Assembly: GCA_031292195.1 (NCBI GenBank)
Contig: JARLHP010000078.1
Span: 1 to 63,151, forward strand
Reading direction: 5' to 3'
Length of the DNA stretch: 63,151 bases
Source of the DNA: Syntrophobacteraceae bacterium
Lineage (GTDB): Bacteria; Desulfobacterota; Syntrophobacteria; Syntrophobacterales; Syntrophobacteraceae
The notes below the pieces were generated by a model, which saw only the letters and a list, made by a program, of their open reading frames with translations, was not told where the DNA came from and searched no databases. The first letter of the stretch is position 1. Each line of letters begins with the position of its first letter. Below, piece by piece: positions 25,004-33,842 of this stretch. Both the position numbers and the translations under genes were made by a program.

Positions 25004-26200
25004 TCACACGGCAGGAAAACGCAAGACGAAAGCCGATCCCTTTCCTTTGACACTGTTGACTTGAATATCTCCCTTATGGTGCTGCATTATACTGTAGCAG
25101 ATGGACATACTCAGCGGCGTTCCGCCAACCCCCGGATTGGTGGCCTGGGGTGTTTGCAGTGTCCCGCCATCCGGTCCTGTCGCACAGACACTTCCGTTAT
25201 CCGAGATTACGACCTGGACGTGGTTGCCGCTGTTCCCGGCGCTGACCGTCAGCGTGGCGCCATCTTCCGTGCTCTCCAGCGCGTTGTTTAGAAGATTCAA
25301 AAACATGTGTTTCAGTTCGGATTCATTGCCTATTATCGGAACGGGCTTCTTATCCGCACCGTTGACTAGGATAATCTTTATGCCGCTATCCTTGGCGTGC
25401 TGTTTGATAAGCGAGGCCGTGTCATCGATCACCGAATTTACATCCAGGATTCGATGCTCGTCGGTGGATTTCTGAGAAAACCGGATCAGGTTCCGGATAA
25501 TGTCTCGGCAGCGATATGCTTCATTATTTATGATCTGCAGGTAATCTTCAAAATAGTGGATAATCCTGGCGGTGTCGAACTCCCGGACCGTTTTCAGCCG
25601 TTTGAGCAACCCCTCTGAAAAACCGGCTATGGAGGTGAGCGGGTTATTTATTTCATGAGCGATTCCCGCCGCCAGCAGGCCTATGGCGGCCATGCGGTCC
25701 GCGCGCATCAGGTTGAACTCGTATTCCTTGCGCTCCGTAATATCTCTCATCAGAAGGATTACACGTTCCACCTGGTGTAAAGGACCTCTTACCGCCGATG
25801 TGGTCCACTCGAAGCAACGGCCCGTAAACTCCCCATGACCAATAACGATCTCGCCACGCATGGTTTCGCCTGTATTCATGGTCTGGAGCGCGGGGCATTT
25901 CTGACAGACTTTATCTTGACAGTAAAAAGCTTCATGGCACTTTTGGCCGATCAGCGGACTTTGCGCAAACACTGTCTGCTGAACCTCATTGACAAAAACG
26001 ATGTTGAGGTCCCGGTCAAGTATGGTAAGCCCGTCCGTCATATTATCGATGATGGCTTCCAGTTCGTTATGGCGGCGCGCCAGTTCGGTGCTCAGAGCTT
26101 CGAGTTCACTTATCTTGGAGCGAACCTGTTTGAAATGGCCAACCTTGGAATAGCCAAGTCCTTTGAAATCAGGAGTAACTGGTTTGAATTCTTTTGGCAT
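25004..26200 (-). CDS. PAS sensor histidine kinase, partner of the NtrC-type regulator
   Basis: 398 residues from the ATG at 26200, 8 bp after the alcohol dehydrogenase gene. A coiled coil (30-60), a PAS domain (60-180) containing C-rich CHEAFYCQDKVCQKCPAL, a HisKA domain (GIAHEINNPLTS) and an ATPase domain (NLLNNALES). The ATP lid is abnormal: after ISDNGSV the usual GIP and phenylalanine-rich lid are replaced by a Gly/Thr/Pro-rich stretch, and the GLGL box reads GTPLSMSI. The PAS cysteines suggest a redox or metal cofactor. No membrane helix. The two-component pair probably controls the neighbouring dehydrogenase or DUF362 genes. Confidence 0.83.
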   Translation of the reverse strand: MPKEFKPVTPDFKGLGYSKVGHFKQVRSKISELEALSTELARRHNELEAIIDNMTDGLTILDRDLNIVFVNEVQQTVFAQSPLIGQKCHEAFYCQDKVCQKCPALQTMNTGETMRGEIVIGHGEFTGRCFEWTTSAVRGPLHQVERVILLMRDITERKEYEFNLMRADRMAAIGLLAAGIAHEINNPLTSIAGFSEGLLKRLKTVREFDTARIIHYFEDYLQIINNEAYRCRDIIRNLIRFSQKSTDEHRILDVNSVIDDTASLIKQHAKDSGIKIILVNGADKKPVPIIGNESELKHMFLNLLNNALESTEDGATLTVSAGNSGNHVQVVISDNGSVCATGPDGGTLQTPQATNPGVGGTPLSMSICYSIMQHHKGDIQVNSVKGKGSAFVLRFPAV

Positions 26201-26208
26201 ATCGAATT

Positions 26209-27366
26209 TTACCAAGCCTCCCGATACAGTGACTCGATTTCCTCTGTGGAGTAGCAGTATGGATTGGTGGTCATGCAGATGTCGTCCTTGGCAAGTTCGG
26301 CCAGTCTGGCTATGTCCTTCGGGTTCATACCCAGAGTGGAAAGCCTGCTGGGAAGCTCGAGTTCCTCGATTATCTTGCGGACCTTGTCCAACGCGCATCG
26401 GGCCGCCGCCTCGATGGTCAACCCCTCCGTATCCGCGCCCATGGCTTTGGCGATACGGGCGTACTTCTCCAGGGAGTACTCCATGTTGCGGTTCATCACG
26501 ATGGGCAGCAGGACGGCATTGGCCAGGCCGTGATGGATGTCGTAGAAACCGCCCAGGGGATGGGAAAGAGCATGTACGGCCCCCAAAATGGCATTGGAAA
26601 AGGCGATGCCCGCCTCAAGGCAGGCTACCGACATTCCCACCAGAGACGGGATGTCCTTGTAGCGCACCGCGTGCACAAGGTGTTCGCTCGCAAGTTCGAT
26701 GGCGTGGATGGCGTGAGGATCGGTCAGCGTCCAGGACAGTGAAGAGACATAAGCTTCTATGGCGTGGGTAAGAGTGTCCATCCCGGTGGCCGCTATCAAT
26801 TCGGGTGATTCGGTTTGCAGAAGGAGTGGATCGATCAGCGCGAGTTCGGGCATTATGGCTCGGCCTATGATCAGCATTTTCATGGCCCGTTTGGAGTCGG
26901 TGATCACCGCCATCTGGGTCACATCCGCACCGGTGCCCGCGGTTGTGGGGACACAGACCAGCGGAGGGACGGGCTGCGTCACAAGATTACATCCTTCATA
27001 ATCATAAATGCGGCCGTGGTTGGACACAAGGATGGCAATTCCCTTGGCGGTATCAATGGCGCTGCCCCCGCCTACCGCCACAATCACATCGCATCGATTC
27101 CGCTCATAAACTTGCGCCCCGGTTTCCACCTGGAAATCCCGCGGGTTTGTCACCACGTTGTCGTAGACGACGTATTTCAAATCCTCCTCTTTCAGATGTC
27201 CAATCGTTTTGTCTACCCAGCCGGCCTCGATTATGCCCGGATCGGTGACCAGAAGAATGCGCTCTCCCCCCAGCCGCCTGGCGCACCGGCCAACGATGCT
27301 CAAGGCCCCCAGCCCGTGAATTACTTCAGGAACTTCAAATTTCTGTAACGAATCATATGCATCCAA
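26209..27366 (-). CDS. Iron-containing alcohol dehydrogenase
   Basis: 385 residues of the group III metal-dependent alcohol dehydrogenase family. NAD-binding GGGSAIDTAKG near 97, then the metal-ligand segments GMDTLTHAIEAY (Asp and His, near 195-206), ALSHPLGG and IHHGLANAVLLP (near 263-281). It likely oxidises a primary alcohol or reduces an aldehyde. Iron alcohol dehydrogenases are reported in mycofactocin gene neighbourhoods of anaerobes, so it may use mycofactocin as electron acceptor. That coupling is inferred from proximity to the mft operon only. It begins the operon that includes the PAS kinase. Confidence 0.88.
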   Translation of the reverse strand: MDAYDSLQKFEVPEVIHGLGALSIVGRCARRLGGERILLVTDPGIIEAGWVDKTIGHLKEEDLKYVVYDNVVTNPRDFQVETGAQVYERNRCDVIVAVGGGSAIDTAKGIAILVSNHGRIYDYEGCNLVTQPVPPLVCVPTTAGTGADVTQMAVITDSKRAMKMLIIGRAIMPELALIDPLLLQTESPELIAATGMDTLTHAIEAYVSSLSWTLTDPHAIHAIELASEHLVHAVRYKDIPSLVGMSVACLEAGIAFSNAILGAVHALSHPLGGFYDIHHGLANAVLLPIVMNRNMEYSLEKYARIAKAMGADTEGLTIEAAARCALDKVRKIIEELELPSRLSTLGMNPKDIARLAELAKDDICMTTNPYCYSTEEIESLYREAW

Positions 27367-27438
27367 GGCAAGCTCTCACTCTCTTTCATAACTGCTCTTT
27401 CATGACTGAATCAATACTGTCGCTCGTTTGCCTCAATT

Positions 27439-27750
27439 TCATCCGGCCTTGATCCGAAATTCATAGGTGCGATTGAGCAGGTCATTACACGTTATTTCAA
27501 GAGCGGTGAGAGTGCGATAGGGAAGATCATCATTGCGGATTAGGTCGTGCTCGACGGAATTGGCTATTTCAATACACTGCCGGAGTATTTCTTTTCCCCT
27601 GAGTGTCTTTAAATAAACTTTCCCGTCAATAGGAATGACGGAGTCTATGAGTTTTCCTATTCGATATCTGAATTCGCAAGGAAGCCCCGGTTGAGCCAAC
27701 AGGGCTGCACAAATATTGCAAAACTGGTCGATCATGGGGGACCCATCCAT
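27439..27750 (-). CDS. Hypothetical protein
   Basis: 103 residues from the ATG at 27750; an ATG at 27735 and a TTG at 27789 are alternatives, and none has a strong ribosome binding site. Contains scattered cysteines (QFCNICAAL near the start) but no clear cluster motif. I do not recognise it. It stands alone between the alcohol dehydrogenase and rubredoxin genes. Confidence 0.5.
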   Translation of the reverse strand: MDGSPMIDQFCNICAALLAQPGLPCEFRYRIGKLIDSVIPIDGKVYLKTLRGKEILRQCIEIANSVEHDLIRNDDLPYRTLTALEITCNDLLNRTYEFRIKAG

Positions 27751-27968
27751 TTTTGCACTGCAAGTTAATAATCTATCACACTGTGGCAAGCGAAATCAAC
27801 CCGGCTGGCGAGAACTCGCCATCCATTCGAAATACATTGAAAAACACCGCAAGCAAGAAATTGCGGGCGCCATCGGGTTGATGTCTGGAACCGCGCGAAC
27901 AGGAATTTTAAGCGGATATCGGATTGGCGGGTTGCAAAAAAGATATGAGGTCCGCAATTTCCTTTAAA

Positions 27969-28112
27969 TTACTCGATCTTGTTGAAGAATTCTTTTCCCA
28001 CACCGCAGCTCGGGCAAAACCAGGAGTCCGGGAGCGATTCAAAATCACCTGTGGAATCCGGCCCCGCCGGATCGTAGATGAAGCCGCAGATCGAACATTG
28101 CCATTTTGCCAT
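27969..28112 (-). CDS. Rubredoxin
   Basis: 47 residues with the two iron-binding knuckles WQCSICGFIYDP and WFCPSCGVGK that hold a single Fe(Cys)4 centre. It is a small cytoplasmic one-electron carrier. The residue spacing and length are normal, apart from a short loop (GPDSTGDFESLPDS). It follows a small siroheme protein gene by 39 bp on the same strand and may supply electrons to it. Confidence 0.95.
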   Translation of the reverse strand: MAKWQCSICGFIYDPAGPDSTGDFESLPDSWFCPSCGVGKEFFNKIE

Positions 28113-28151
28113 AGGGACTCCTTTCGGGCATCGAGAGGTGGAGGATCACGG

Positions 28152-28841
28152 TCAATCACCGTCAAGTCCGCAGGCGCGCATCAAGGGACCCTTGCCCTCC
28201 TTTTTCAGGATTGCGCCCAGCCGGAAGTTTCTGGTCGTGTATCTGGTCGAGGCGACTCGATAATATTTGAGGATCCGTTCCATCAACTCCAGGGTCTGCG
28301 TCTCGTCCAAATTGGCGGCGATGATTTGCGCAAACATCGGCTCCTTGCCCCCGGCGCCTCCCGCCATTACCGTCCATCCGCCGGGGAGCCCGATCAGGCC
28401 GATATCCTTGATGGCGGGCTCGACACAGGAGTTGTAGCAGCCCGCAATGCCAATCTTGACTTTGGCGTTTATCTTCGGGAAGGGGTGGAAGCGCTCCCCG
28501 AGCTTCAACGTAAATGCCAGGGTGTCTTTCTGCCCCCGGGAGCAAAAGGTGTTGCCGGGGCAAGCCTTGATGTACTGCTGACAAAGGGCGCTGGTCTGCC
28601 GGGGGGAGATGCCCGTCGCCTCATAAACGGCATCGATGTCCTGCTCGCCCACCCCTATCAGCGCCAGTCGCTGTGCGCCTGTAACCTTGAGCGTTTTTAC
28701 TCCGAATGCTTCGGCGGCCTCCGCAACGCGGCGTGCGGAGGCAACGTCCATAACCCCACCGGGGAGACTGGCCATGATCGCGTATGTTTGCTGGTCTCTT
28801 TGCAGAATTGCCGCCTTGCTCAAGATGTCATCTTTTCCCAT
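28152..28841 (-). CDS. Small siroheme sulfite/nitrite reductase-like protein (1)
   Basis: 229 residues from the ATG at 28841 (AGGGAG upstream). A ferredoxin-like half domain (PGGVMDVASARRVAEAAEAF) is followed by the siroheme/4Fe-4S region with ACPGNTFCSRGQ and GCYNSCVEP (Cys-x5-Cys and Cys-x3-Cys ligands). This compact single-module type matches the low-molecular-weight assimilatory-type sulfite reductase of Desulfovibrio. Electron supply could be the adjacent rubredoxin. A similar protein is encoded 204 bp upstream; the two share the fold but are clearly diverged. Confidence 0.88.
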   Translation of the reverse strand: MGKDDILSKAAILQRDQQTYAIMASLPGGVMDVASARRVAEAAEAFGVKTLKVTGAQRLALIGVGEQDIDAVYEATGISPRQTSALCQQYIKACPGNTFCSRGQKDTLAFTLKLGERFHPFPKINAKVKIGIAGCYNSCVEPAIKDIGLIGLPGGWTVMAGGAGGKEPMFAQIIAANLDETQTLELMERILKYYRVASTRYTTRNFRLGAILKKEGKGPLMRACGLDGD

Positions 28842-29045
28842 CTGCTTTTCTCCCTGTGCCACACACGACCTGGCCCCGCGACCGGATCCAATGTTGTTGC
28901 GTCAAACAGATGGGTTTCACTGCGTTTTACCCAACCTACACTGGCTCTCGACGGGCTGGTAGGATGGGTGGAGCGAAGCGCAACCCATCAGGCAAATCTT
29001 GAACGCAACCTGGTATTAAGCGTGCTAAAATAGATTTTTGCGCCT
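28842..29045. repeat. Spacer with GGATGGGTGGAGCGAAGCG-type repeat
   Basis: Between the two siroheme genes. Near 28960-28991 the tract AGGATGGGTGGAGCGAAGCG followed by CAACCCATCAGG can fold back on itself (GATGGGT with ACCCATC). Such tracts are common intergenic repeats in environmental bacteria. A weak relative (GTTTGGTGGGCTGCGCTG, AGCCCACCCTAC) lies near 52790-52826. Confidence 0.5.
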
Positions 29046-29714
29046 TTAACCGGCGGCCAACGCCTTTTTGAATTCATCCAGGCCTATTTTATCGATCACC
29101 CGCCCCAGGCGCACCTTGTTTGCCCACCCGCACCCTTCGAAAAAACGCACCACACGTCCAACCATATCCATGGCCTGCTGGTCGTCCAGACCCTCGGCTA
29201 TGATATCCCCCAGCCTGGGTCTTGCACCCCCATTGCCGCCGGCGCTGACCGTCCAGCCTTCAGGCGTGCCCCGCAGCCCCACTTCCTTGACCATCGGGGC
29301 GGCGCACGAGTATTCGCACCCGGCTACACCGATCTTGAACTTTGCGGGGAGTCCATGGCCGTGATAGAGCTTGTCCAGTTTGAGCCCCACCCCGACCGCA
29401 TCCTGCTTTCCGTGCCTGCAAAAAGTGGTGCCGGGGCAGAACTTGACCATTCGCACACAAAGACCGATGGCATGGCCGATACTCATATCCAGATCGGCCC
29501 ATATCGCAGGCAGGTCTTCTTCCCTAATGCCCACGATGGCTATTCGCTGGCCGGAGGTTAGCTTCATCGCCTCCGCGTTGTATTTTTCCGCCGCGTCCAC
29601 GATCCTGCGGAACTGAGCCACCTCAATAAAGCCACCCGGGATATGGGGAGCAATAGCGTATTTTTCGCCATCCCTCTGGATAATGGCCCCCTTTTCTAAG
29701 ATATCGGCTTTCAT
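29046..29714 (-). CDS. Small siroheme sulfite/nitrite reductase-like protein (2)
   Basis: 222 residues, same architecture as the previous gene: PGGFIEVAQFRRIVDAAEKY half domain, then FCPGTTFCRHGKQ and GCEYSCAAP cluster ligands, ending in a short helical tail. GAGGAAC precedes the ATG. The tandem pair may be two independent enzymes or an alpha/beta assembly like dissimilatory DsrAB, but both lack the ferredoxin insert of DsrA/B and are half the length. It lies 59 bp after a stand-alone lipoyl-domain gene. Confidence 0.87.
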   Translation of the reverse strand: MKADILEKGAIIQRDGEKYAIAPHIPGGFIEVAQFRRIVDAAEKYNAEAMKLTSGQRIAIVGIREEDLPAIWADLDMSIGHAIGLCVRMVKFCPGTTFCRHGKQDAVGVGLKLDKLYHGHGLPAKFKIGVAGCEYSCAAPMVKEVGLRGTPEGWTVSAGGNGGARPRLGDIIAEGLDDQQAMDMVGRVVRFFEGCGWANKVRLGRVIDKIGLDEFKKALAAG

Positions 29715-29773
29715 GACAGTTCCTCTTCGTAAGACTGTGTGTCCTCAAAGCAGCCCGGCAAAACTCGCTGACT

Positions 29774-30091
29774 CTATCGGGGCAGGACAGCTCCGCCGCC
29801 ATCGTATTCGCCGCATGCCTGAAACTCTTCGGCGCTCTCGGCCACTACGCCCAGAATGTCCCCAATATTCACATTCACATCTTTTTCCACTAAATGAAAT
29901 AACAGCCCGGAAGCCGGCGCAACCATCTCGATCGCCGCTTTCCTCGTATCCAGAATAACCACTGCCTGGCCGTCGGCCACGAAGTTTCCATCGGCCTCCA
30001 GCCACGTCATCACGACAATTTTCCTGTTTTTTTTGGGGACCCGCGTGTGCAGACCTGCGATGTACTTGGGTACCCGAATCGGGGTAATCAT
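29774..30091 (-). CDS. Stand-alone lipoyl/biotinyl-domain protein
   Basis: 105 residues from the ATG at 30091. One beta-barrel lipoyl-like domain: MITPIRVPKYI start, DGQAVVILDTRKAAIEMVAP as modification loop with Lys in the hairpin position (TRKA), and the second half VNIGDILGVVAES. It resembles the E2 lipoyl domain without the catalytic part. Lys followed by Ala rather than Met argues for lipoylation instead of biotinylation. It is the first gene before the two siroheme proteins and rubredoxin. A carrier role for a sulfur or acyl group is an inference. Confidence 0.75.
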   Translation of the reverse strand: MITPIRVPKYIAGLHTRVPKKNRKIVVMTWLEADGNFVADGQAVVILDTRKAAIEMVAPASGLLFHLVEKDVNVNIGDILGVVAESAEEFQACGEYDGGGAVLPR

Positions 30092-30558
30092 GGTTGCAAT
30101 GCCTTTCCTGCTCTTGTCCGGGCCGTCTTTGATCGCGGGTGGCACGGGCAAGCATTGCCCGTGCCCAAGGCAAGAGGGTTTCTATGCTATTGTTGGAATC
30201 GCCCGCTAGCCCTCTTGTCCTTTCAAATCCCTCCCTTTCACATATTTAATCCACTCAGCGACTTCACCTTATTCCTTTTCTCGTTGCCGTTTCTATTGCC
30301 GCTTCCCGTTTCCACTTCTCGTTGCCGTTTTGCGGCGCCTAATACCTTTGTGATATAGGCACTGTGGATTCAAGGGCCCTCTAACAGATTGGGTAGGCCC
30401 TGCCGTCTGCAAAACCGCCTGGCGTGCTAATGCCACTCTTTGAAAACCAAATAGGGAATCGCTCCAATTTATTTACCACTCACAATACACTCTTGCCCTC
30501 TCTTCATCGTTCAATCTTCGTACGCTTGTATGAAACTTCATTGGGCCAAGATCGTCCC
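30092..30558. other. Gene-free spacer left of the IS110 element
   Basis: Holds a perfect 11-bp hairpin (GGCACGGGCAA, 3-nt loop, TTGCCCGTGCC, 30141-30165) and a repeat at 30236-30345 matching, inverted, 59388-59468. A 24-bp stretch at 30113-30136 recurs with one mismatch at 32398-32421 on the other side of the insertion sequence. No gene seen. Confidence 0.55.
30236..30345 (+). repeat. Dispersed intergenic repeat GTTGCCGTTTCTATTGCCG
   Basis: Starts TTTCACATATT and continues through CGTTGCCGTTTCTATTGCCG to TTTGCGG. The same order of words appears on the minus strand at 59388-59468, shorter and with mismatches. No coding function is apparent. Confidence 0.65.
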
Positions 30559-31941
30559 TTACGCAGCCAAAGGTTCGATTTTAAAACCCATTTCCTTTAA
30601 AGCCCTTGTATAGGTTGCCAAGCGACGCTGAATAAAACGAGCCTCATAGACTTCTGAGCCTGTATCGGCGTACGCTTGCCCATAACGAACCAGCCGAAAA
30701 ATGAGCTGGGCAAGTTTGCGAGCGGTTGCGAAAACGGCAACAGAGGCGCCTTTGCGTCTGGAGATGCGGCGGTAGTAGGCGCCGAGCGCCGTTTTCGAAT
30801 TGCGCAAAGTTGTGGCGGCCATGCGCAGAGCATTGCTCACCCGTGTGGAGGTGACAGCCCGAAACTTGCCCGGGACCTTTTTCCCTGCGCTGACCGAAAT
30901 ATTGGGCGCCAAACGCAGGTATGAAATGAAGTGGCCTTCATCTGGAAAGGCGGACAGATCGGGGCCTAATTCACTCATGAAAACGGCGGCGGTGTCCACA
31001 CCTATCCCGTCGATTGTGGTGAGATCAACGCCGGACATGCGGTAGAGGGCCTGACGCATTGGTTCCTGGCCCCGCCGGGAGAATTTATTCGCCTTGTCTT
31101 TGGATGCCGGGGGCGGCGCGAACGAATCTTTGGAGGCGGGAGATTGCAATGAGTCAACGGATTTGAGAATCTCAGCATCGTAGTCGGCGATGACGGCGCA
31201 TAGCTCATCGTAAACCCTGAGAGCTTGTCCGAGGTTGAACAAATGCTCGGGGCGCCAGTTCCCGGTGAGTTCTTCAGCGATCTGTGATTCCGATTTTTGG
31301 CATCGCCGATCACGCAAACCCGCCAGGACAAGTGGGTCGCGTTCACCGCCTGCAATTGCGCGGATAATCGCCATGCCAGTATGGCCTGTAATATCCGAAA
31401 CGGCGTGATGTACACAAACGTTCATCTGGTCGAGACTCTTTTGTATTCGTCGAACCCAGTCTGAACGTTGGTTCAAAATCGTATTGCGTTCGCGAATGAG
31501 GGCGCGAAGGCGACAGATGTCATCGCCCGGTCGGAAAGACCCCCGGAGCAATCCGCAGGCGTGCAGTAATTGAATCCACTGGGAGTCGATCATATCGGTT
31601 TTTCGACCGGGAACATGAGCAATCTGGCGGGCGTTGACCAAATGGACGTCAAAGCCACGGCTGTCGAGGATTTCAAATAAGGGGATCCAGTATACGCCGG
31701 TGCTTTCCATGGCGACGGTGGCAATCTTCTGCTGCTCAAGCCACCCGGCTAAGCGCAACAACTCCGGGGTGGTGGTTCCGAAACGCTTTACGTTCGGGGA
31801 ACCGTCCGGTAAAGGCGGACCGGCGACAAAGTGCTCGCGTGAGCCCAAATCGATGCCGGCTGCCTTGGGTTGAATAGTATTCAATGCGTGTTGCCGCCCT
31901 TTGTGGTTCTTGTCCGGGACCTTCTTTTGCTTGGGGGCCAT
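30559..31941 (-). mobile_element. IS110-family transposase
   Basis: 460 residues from the ATG at 31941 (AAAGGAG upstream). The N-terminal DEDD RuvC-like domain shows Asp in AAGIDLGSREH, Glu in AMESTGVYW and two Asp in KTDMIDSQ. The C-terminal Transposase_20 domain has TIDGIGVDTAAVFMSELG and the Ser region APNISVSAGKK. The frame is intact, so the element may be active. IS110 elements lack usual terminal inverted repeats and are guided by a bridge RNA from their non-coding end; the long spacer upstream of this gene (31942-32250) is the candidate. Exact element ends are not defined here. Confidence 0.92.
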
Positions 31942-32194
31942 CGTTTCCATCTCCTTTATAGGTGTGGGAACGACAGCCCGGGGTGGCTTTAATAAATATT
32001 CTTGTATGGGAGAGTGCATATGCCTCATCAGTGTTCAAAGCCGGCCCGGGGCCATGCTGTTACAGGGGCATTGAGCTCCAGAGCAAAAGGGACCTTGACT
32101 GCTGCCGTTCCGAACTTGTTCTTTTAGATTGATGCGTCCGGCAGAGCAAGACCCAAGTTTCATTCTCGTTCAAACCGCATTTAGAATGCGGCGG

Positions 32195-32250
32195 CCCCGC
32201 TGTTACCTGGCTGTTATTCACGCTGTTAGCTGGCTGTTAATTTCGACCTC
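32195..32250 (-). repeat. AACAGCCAGGTAACAGC repeat tract (IS-proximal copy)
   Basis: On the minus strand reads TAACAGCCAGCTAACAGC then AATAACAGCCAGGTAACAGC. The same words form a tandem array at 59111-59215, suggesting a dispersed element. Confidence 0.65.
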
Positions 32251-32809
32251 AAAATCAGGAAACATCAATTAAATCGGTGGAATAGGAAAATTGAGGGAGA
32301 AAAAACGCCGTATTTACAGCCAGGATCAGCATAAGGATGTCTCTGCCGGACGGCGTCGCGCAATGCAGTTGAGCTGAGCAAATGCTTAATTCAACTTCTT
32401 GTCCGGCCCGTCTTTGATCGCCCGTCTTTGATCGCCCGGGTTTGGAACTTCGCTGAGGCAGCAACATGCATGCCACCACCTTAAAGACCGCCTCATCCTC
32501 TGGACTCCGGTCGGCTGACGGAGGATAGAAGCTTTAACCACCGAAGGCCCCATGAGGCGAATGGCCTCACGAGGCGGGCGCATTCGGCAGGTAACATCCT
32601 GAGTTTTCTCTTTAAAGTGAGTTGTGGGGTCTGGTGGGGCAGCGATTTGGACAACCGGTGCGGCTAATTTCCTCACTTTGCGCCGCGGAGGGCGCACTTT
32701 GTTTTACTGCAGTTGGAGGCGCCCCGGCGGCGCGCTCCTGCTTGTGGCATGCCGTAAACATAGATGAGAGGCCGTTCCGTAGATTTACGCAAAGCACTTG
32801 TGATGTGGT

Positions 32810-32825
32810 TGGTATGCAATTTGCT
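32810..32825 (+). promoter_or_regulatory. Possible sigma-54 promoter
   Basis: TGGTATG-CAAT-TTGCT matches the -24/-12 consensus TGGCACG-N4-TTGCT except for two C-to-T changes, with exact GG/GC spacing. It points toward the carboxylate transporter gene, but 360 bp upstream of its start. Confidence 0.45.
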
Positions 32826-33185
32826 CAAGCTTTTACCGGTTTCAGGTCTCGCACTGCGCTGCTCAATCATGCTCCCGGGCGTTCTCCCCGTTGATTGATT
32901 CGTTTCTCCCGATCATCCGGATATCTGCTGAAAACTTCCCCGCGGTCCCTCCCGGACACTGCGCGTCCGGGCCGCCCCGTTCGCTGAGGCAACCGCGGTG
33001 CGCTGAAAATCCCTGGAACCCGGAGGCTCTATCAGTACCGTGTAACGGGCCCTGGTTGCCCGATTCAACAGTCAAAGGGGGTGGATAAAGGCGAATGTCT
33101 GCCATGAGCAGGGGGTATCAACGGAGTCTAACTCATTTGCAAAAGTATGGTTCAGACAGAAAACTCTTTTGGGGGGATAAGACAG

Positions 33186-33776
33186 ATGGCGGAACAAACA
33201 AGCATACACGTTGTAAATCAAGCAGTTGCCGATCCATCCACGGTGGGCCTGGCTAGTTTCGGCATTGCCCTTTTTACCTTGAGCTTTCTAAACGCCGGCC
33301 TTATCGGTCCGAAAGCCGTCGGTGTTATCATACCGCTGGCCCTGATTACCGGACTGGTTCATTTTTTTGCCTGTTTGAACGGTTTCAAGAAAAACGAGCT
33401 TTTTACAGGTCTGGTATTTGGCATTTATGGAATGTTCTGGGTAGTCTACGGTCTGATCAACCTGGGAGTGGCGTTACGGATATATGAGCTGGACGTCAAT
33501 ACTCTCCTCGTTTTCCTGGTGGCGTATACTATATTTACCGTCTACGTTCTCGCCGCCTCCTTTGTAACCAATAAAGCCGTGATACTTACACTGATACTTC
33601 TGCTTGCCGTGTTCGTACTGCTGGATCTCGGTCTGGCAGGAAATCCGGCGCTGGTGAAACTGGCGGGATATGTGGGAATGGTCTACGGGCTCCTGGCGCT
33701 TTATATCTCCGCGGCCGGATTGCTGGGCGCGCTTTATGGCCGCTCGGTCCTTCCCGTGGGCCCGATTGCCAGATAG
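33186..33776 (+). CDS. Acetate/carboxylate transporter (GPR1/FUN34/YaaH family)
   Basis: 196 residues with six hydrophobic helices (about 20-40, 48-66, 75-97, 105-125, 130-150, 160-185). The segment NPALVKLAGYVGMVYGLLALYISAAGLL fits the last two helices of the SatP/YaaH family. The N-terminal VADPSTVGLASFGIA corresponds to the family NP(A/S)PLGL motif. It imports or exports small carboxylates such as acetate across the inner membrane. The ATG at 33186 follows GGGGGGATAAG. Encoded alone, possibly from a sigma-54 promoter. Confidence 0.85.
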   Translation: MAEQTSIHVVNQAVADPSTVGLASFGIALFTLSFLNAGLIGPKAVGVIIPLALITGLVHFFACLNGFKKNELFTGLVFGIYGMFWVVYGLINLGVALRIYELDVNTLLVFLVAYTIFTVYVLAASFVTNKAVILTLILLLAVFVLLDLGLAGNPALVKLAGYVGMVYGLLALYISAAGLLGALYGRSVLPVGPIAR

Positions 33777-33842
33777 GAAAACGTTAATCGCCGTGGCGGC
33801 GCGGTCCGGGGACCGTGCCGCTCTCCGGATTGGTGGGAGAGT

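Larger units (their letters stand above)
31942..33185. other. Repeat-rich non-coding region right of the IS110 transposase
   Basis: About 1.2 kb with no convincing gene. The part next to the transposase could encode the IS110 bridge RNA. Other contents: the CTGGCTGTTA repeat tract (32195-32250), the 24-bp match to 30113-30136 with a second partial copy immediately after it (GTCTTTGATCGCCC, 32410-32437), and a sigma-54-like promoter at 32810. Open frames here have no ribosome binding site. Confidence 0.5.

Noticed and set aside
29774-30091. Biotin carrier protein of the acyl-CoA carboxylase
   Set aside because: The modification loop has Lys followed by Ala rather than the usual Met-Lys-Met of biotin carriers, and the carboxyltransferase gene is 20 kb away.
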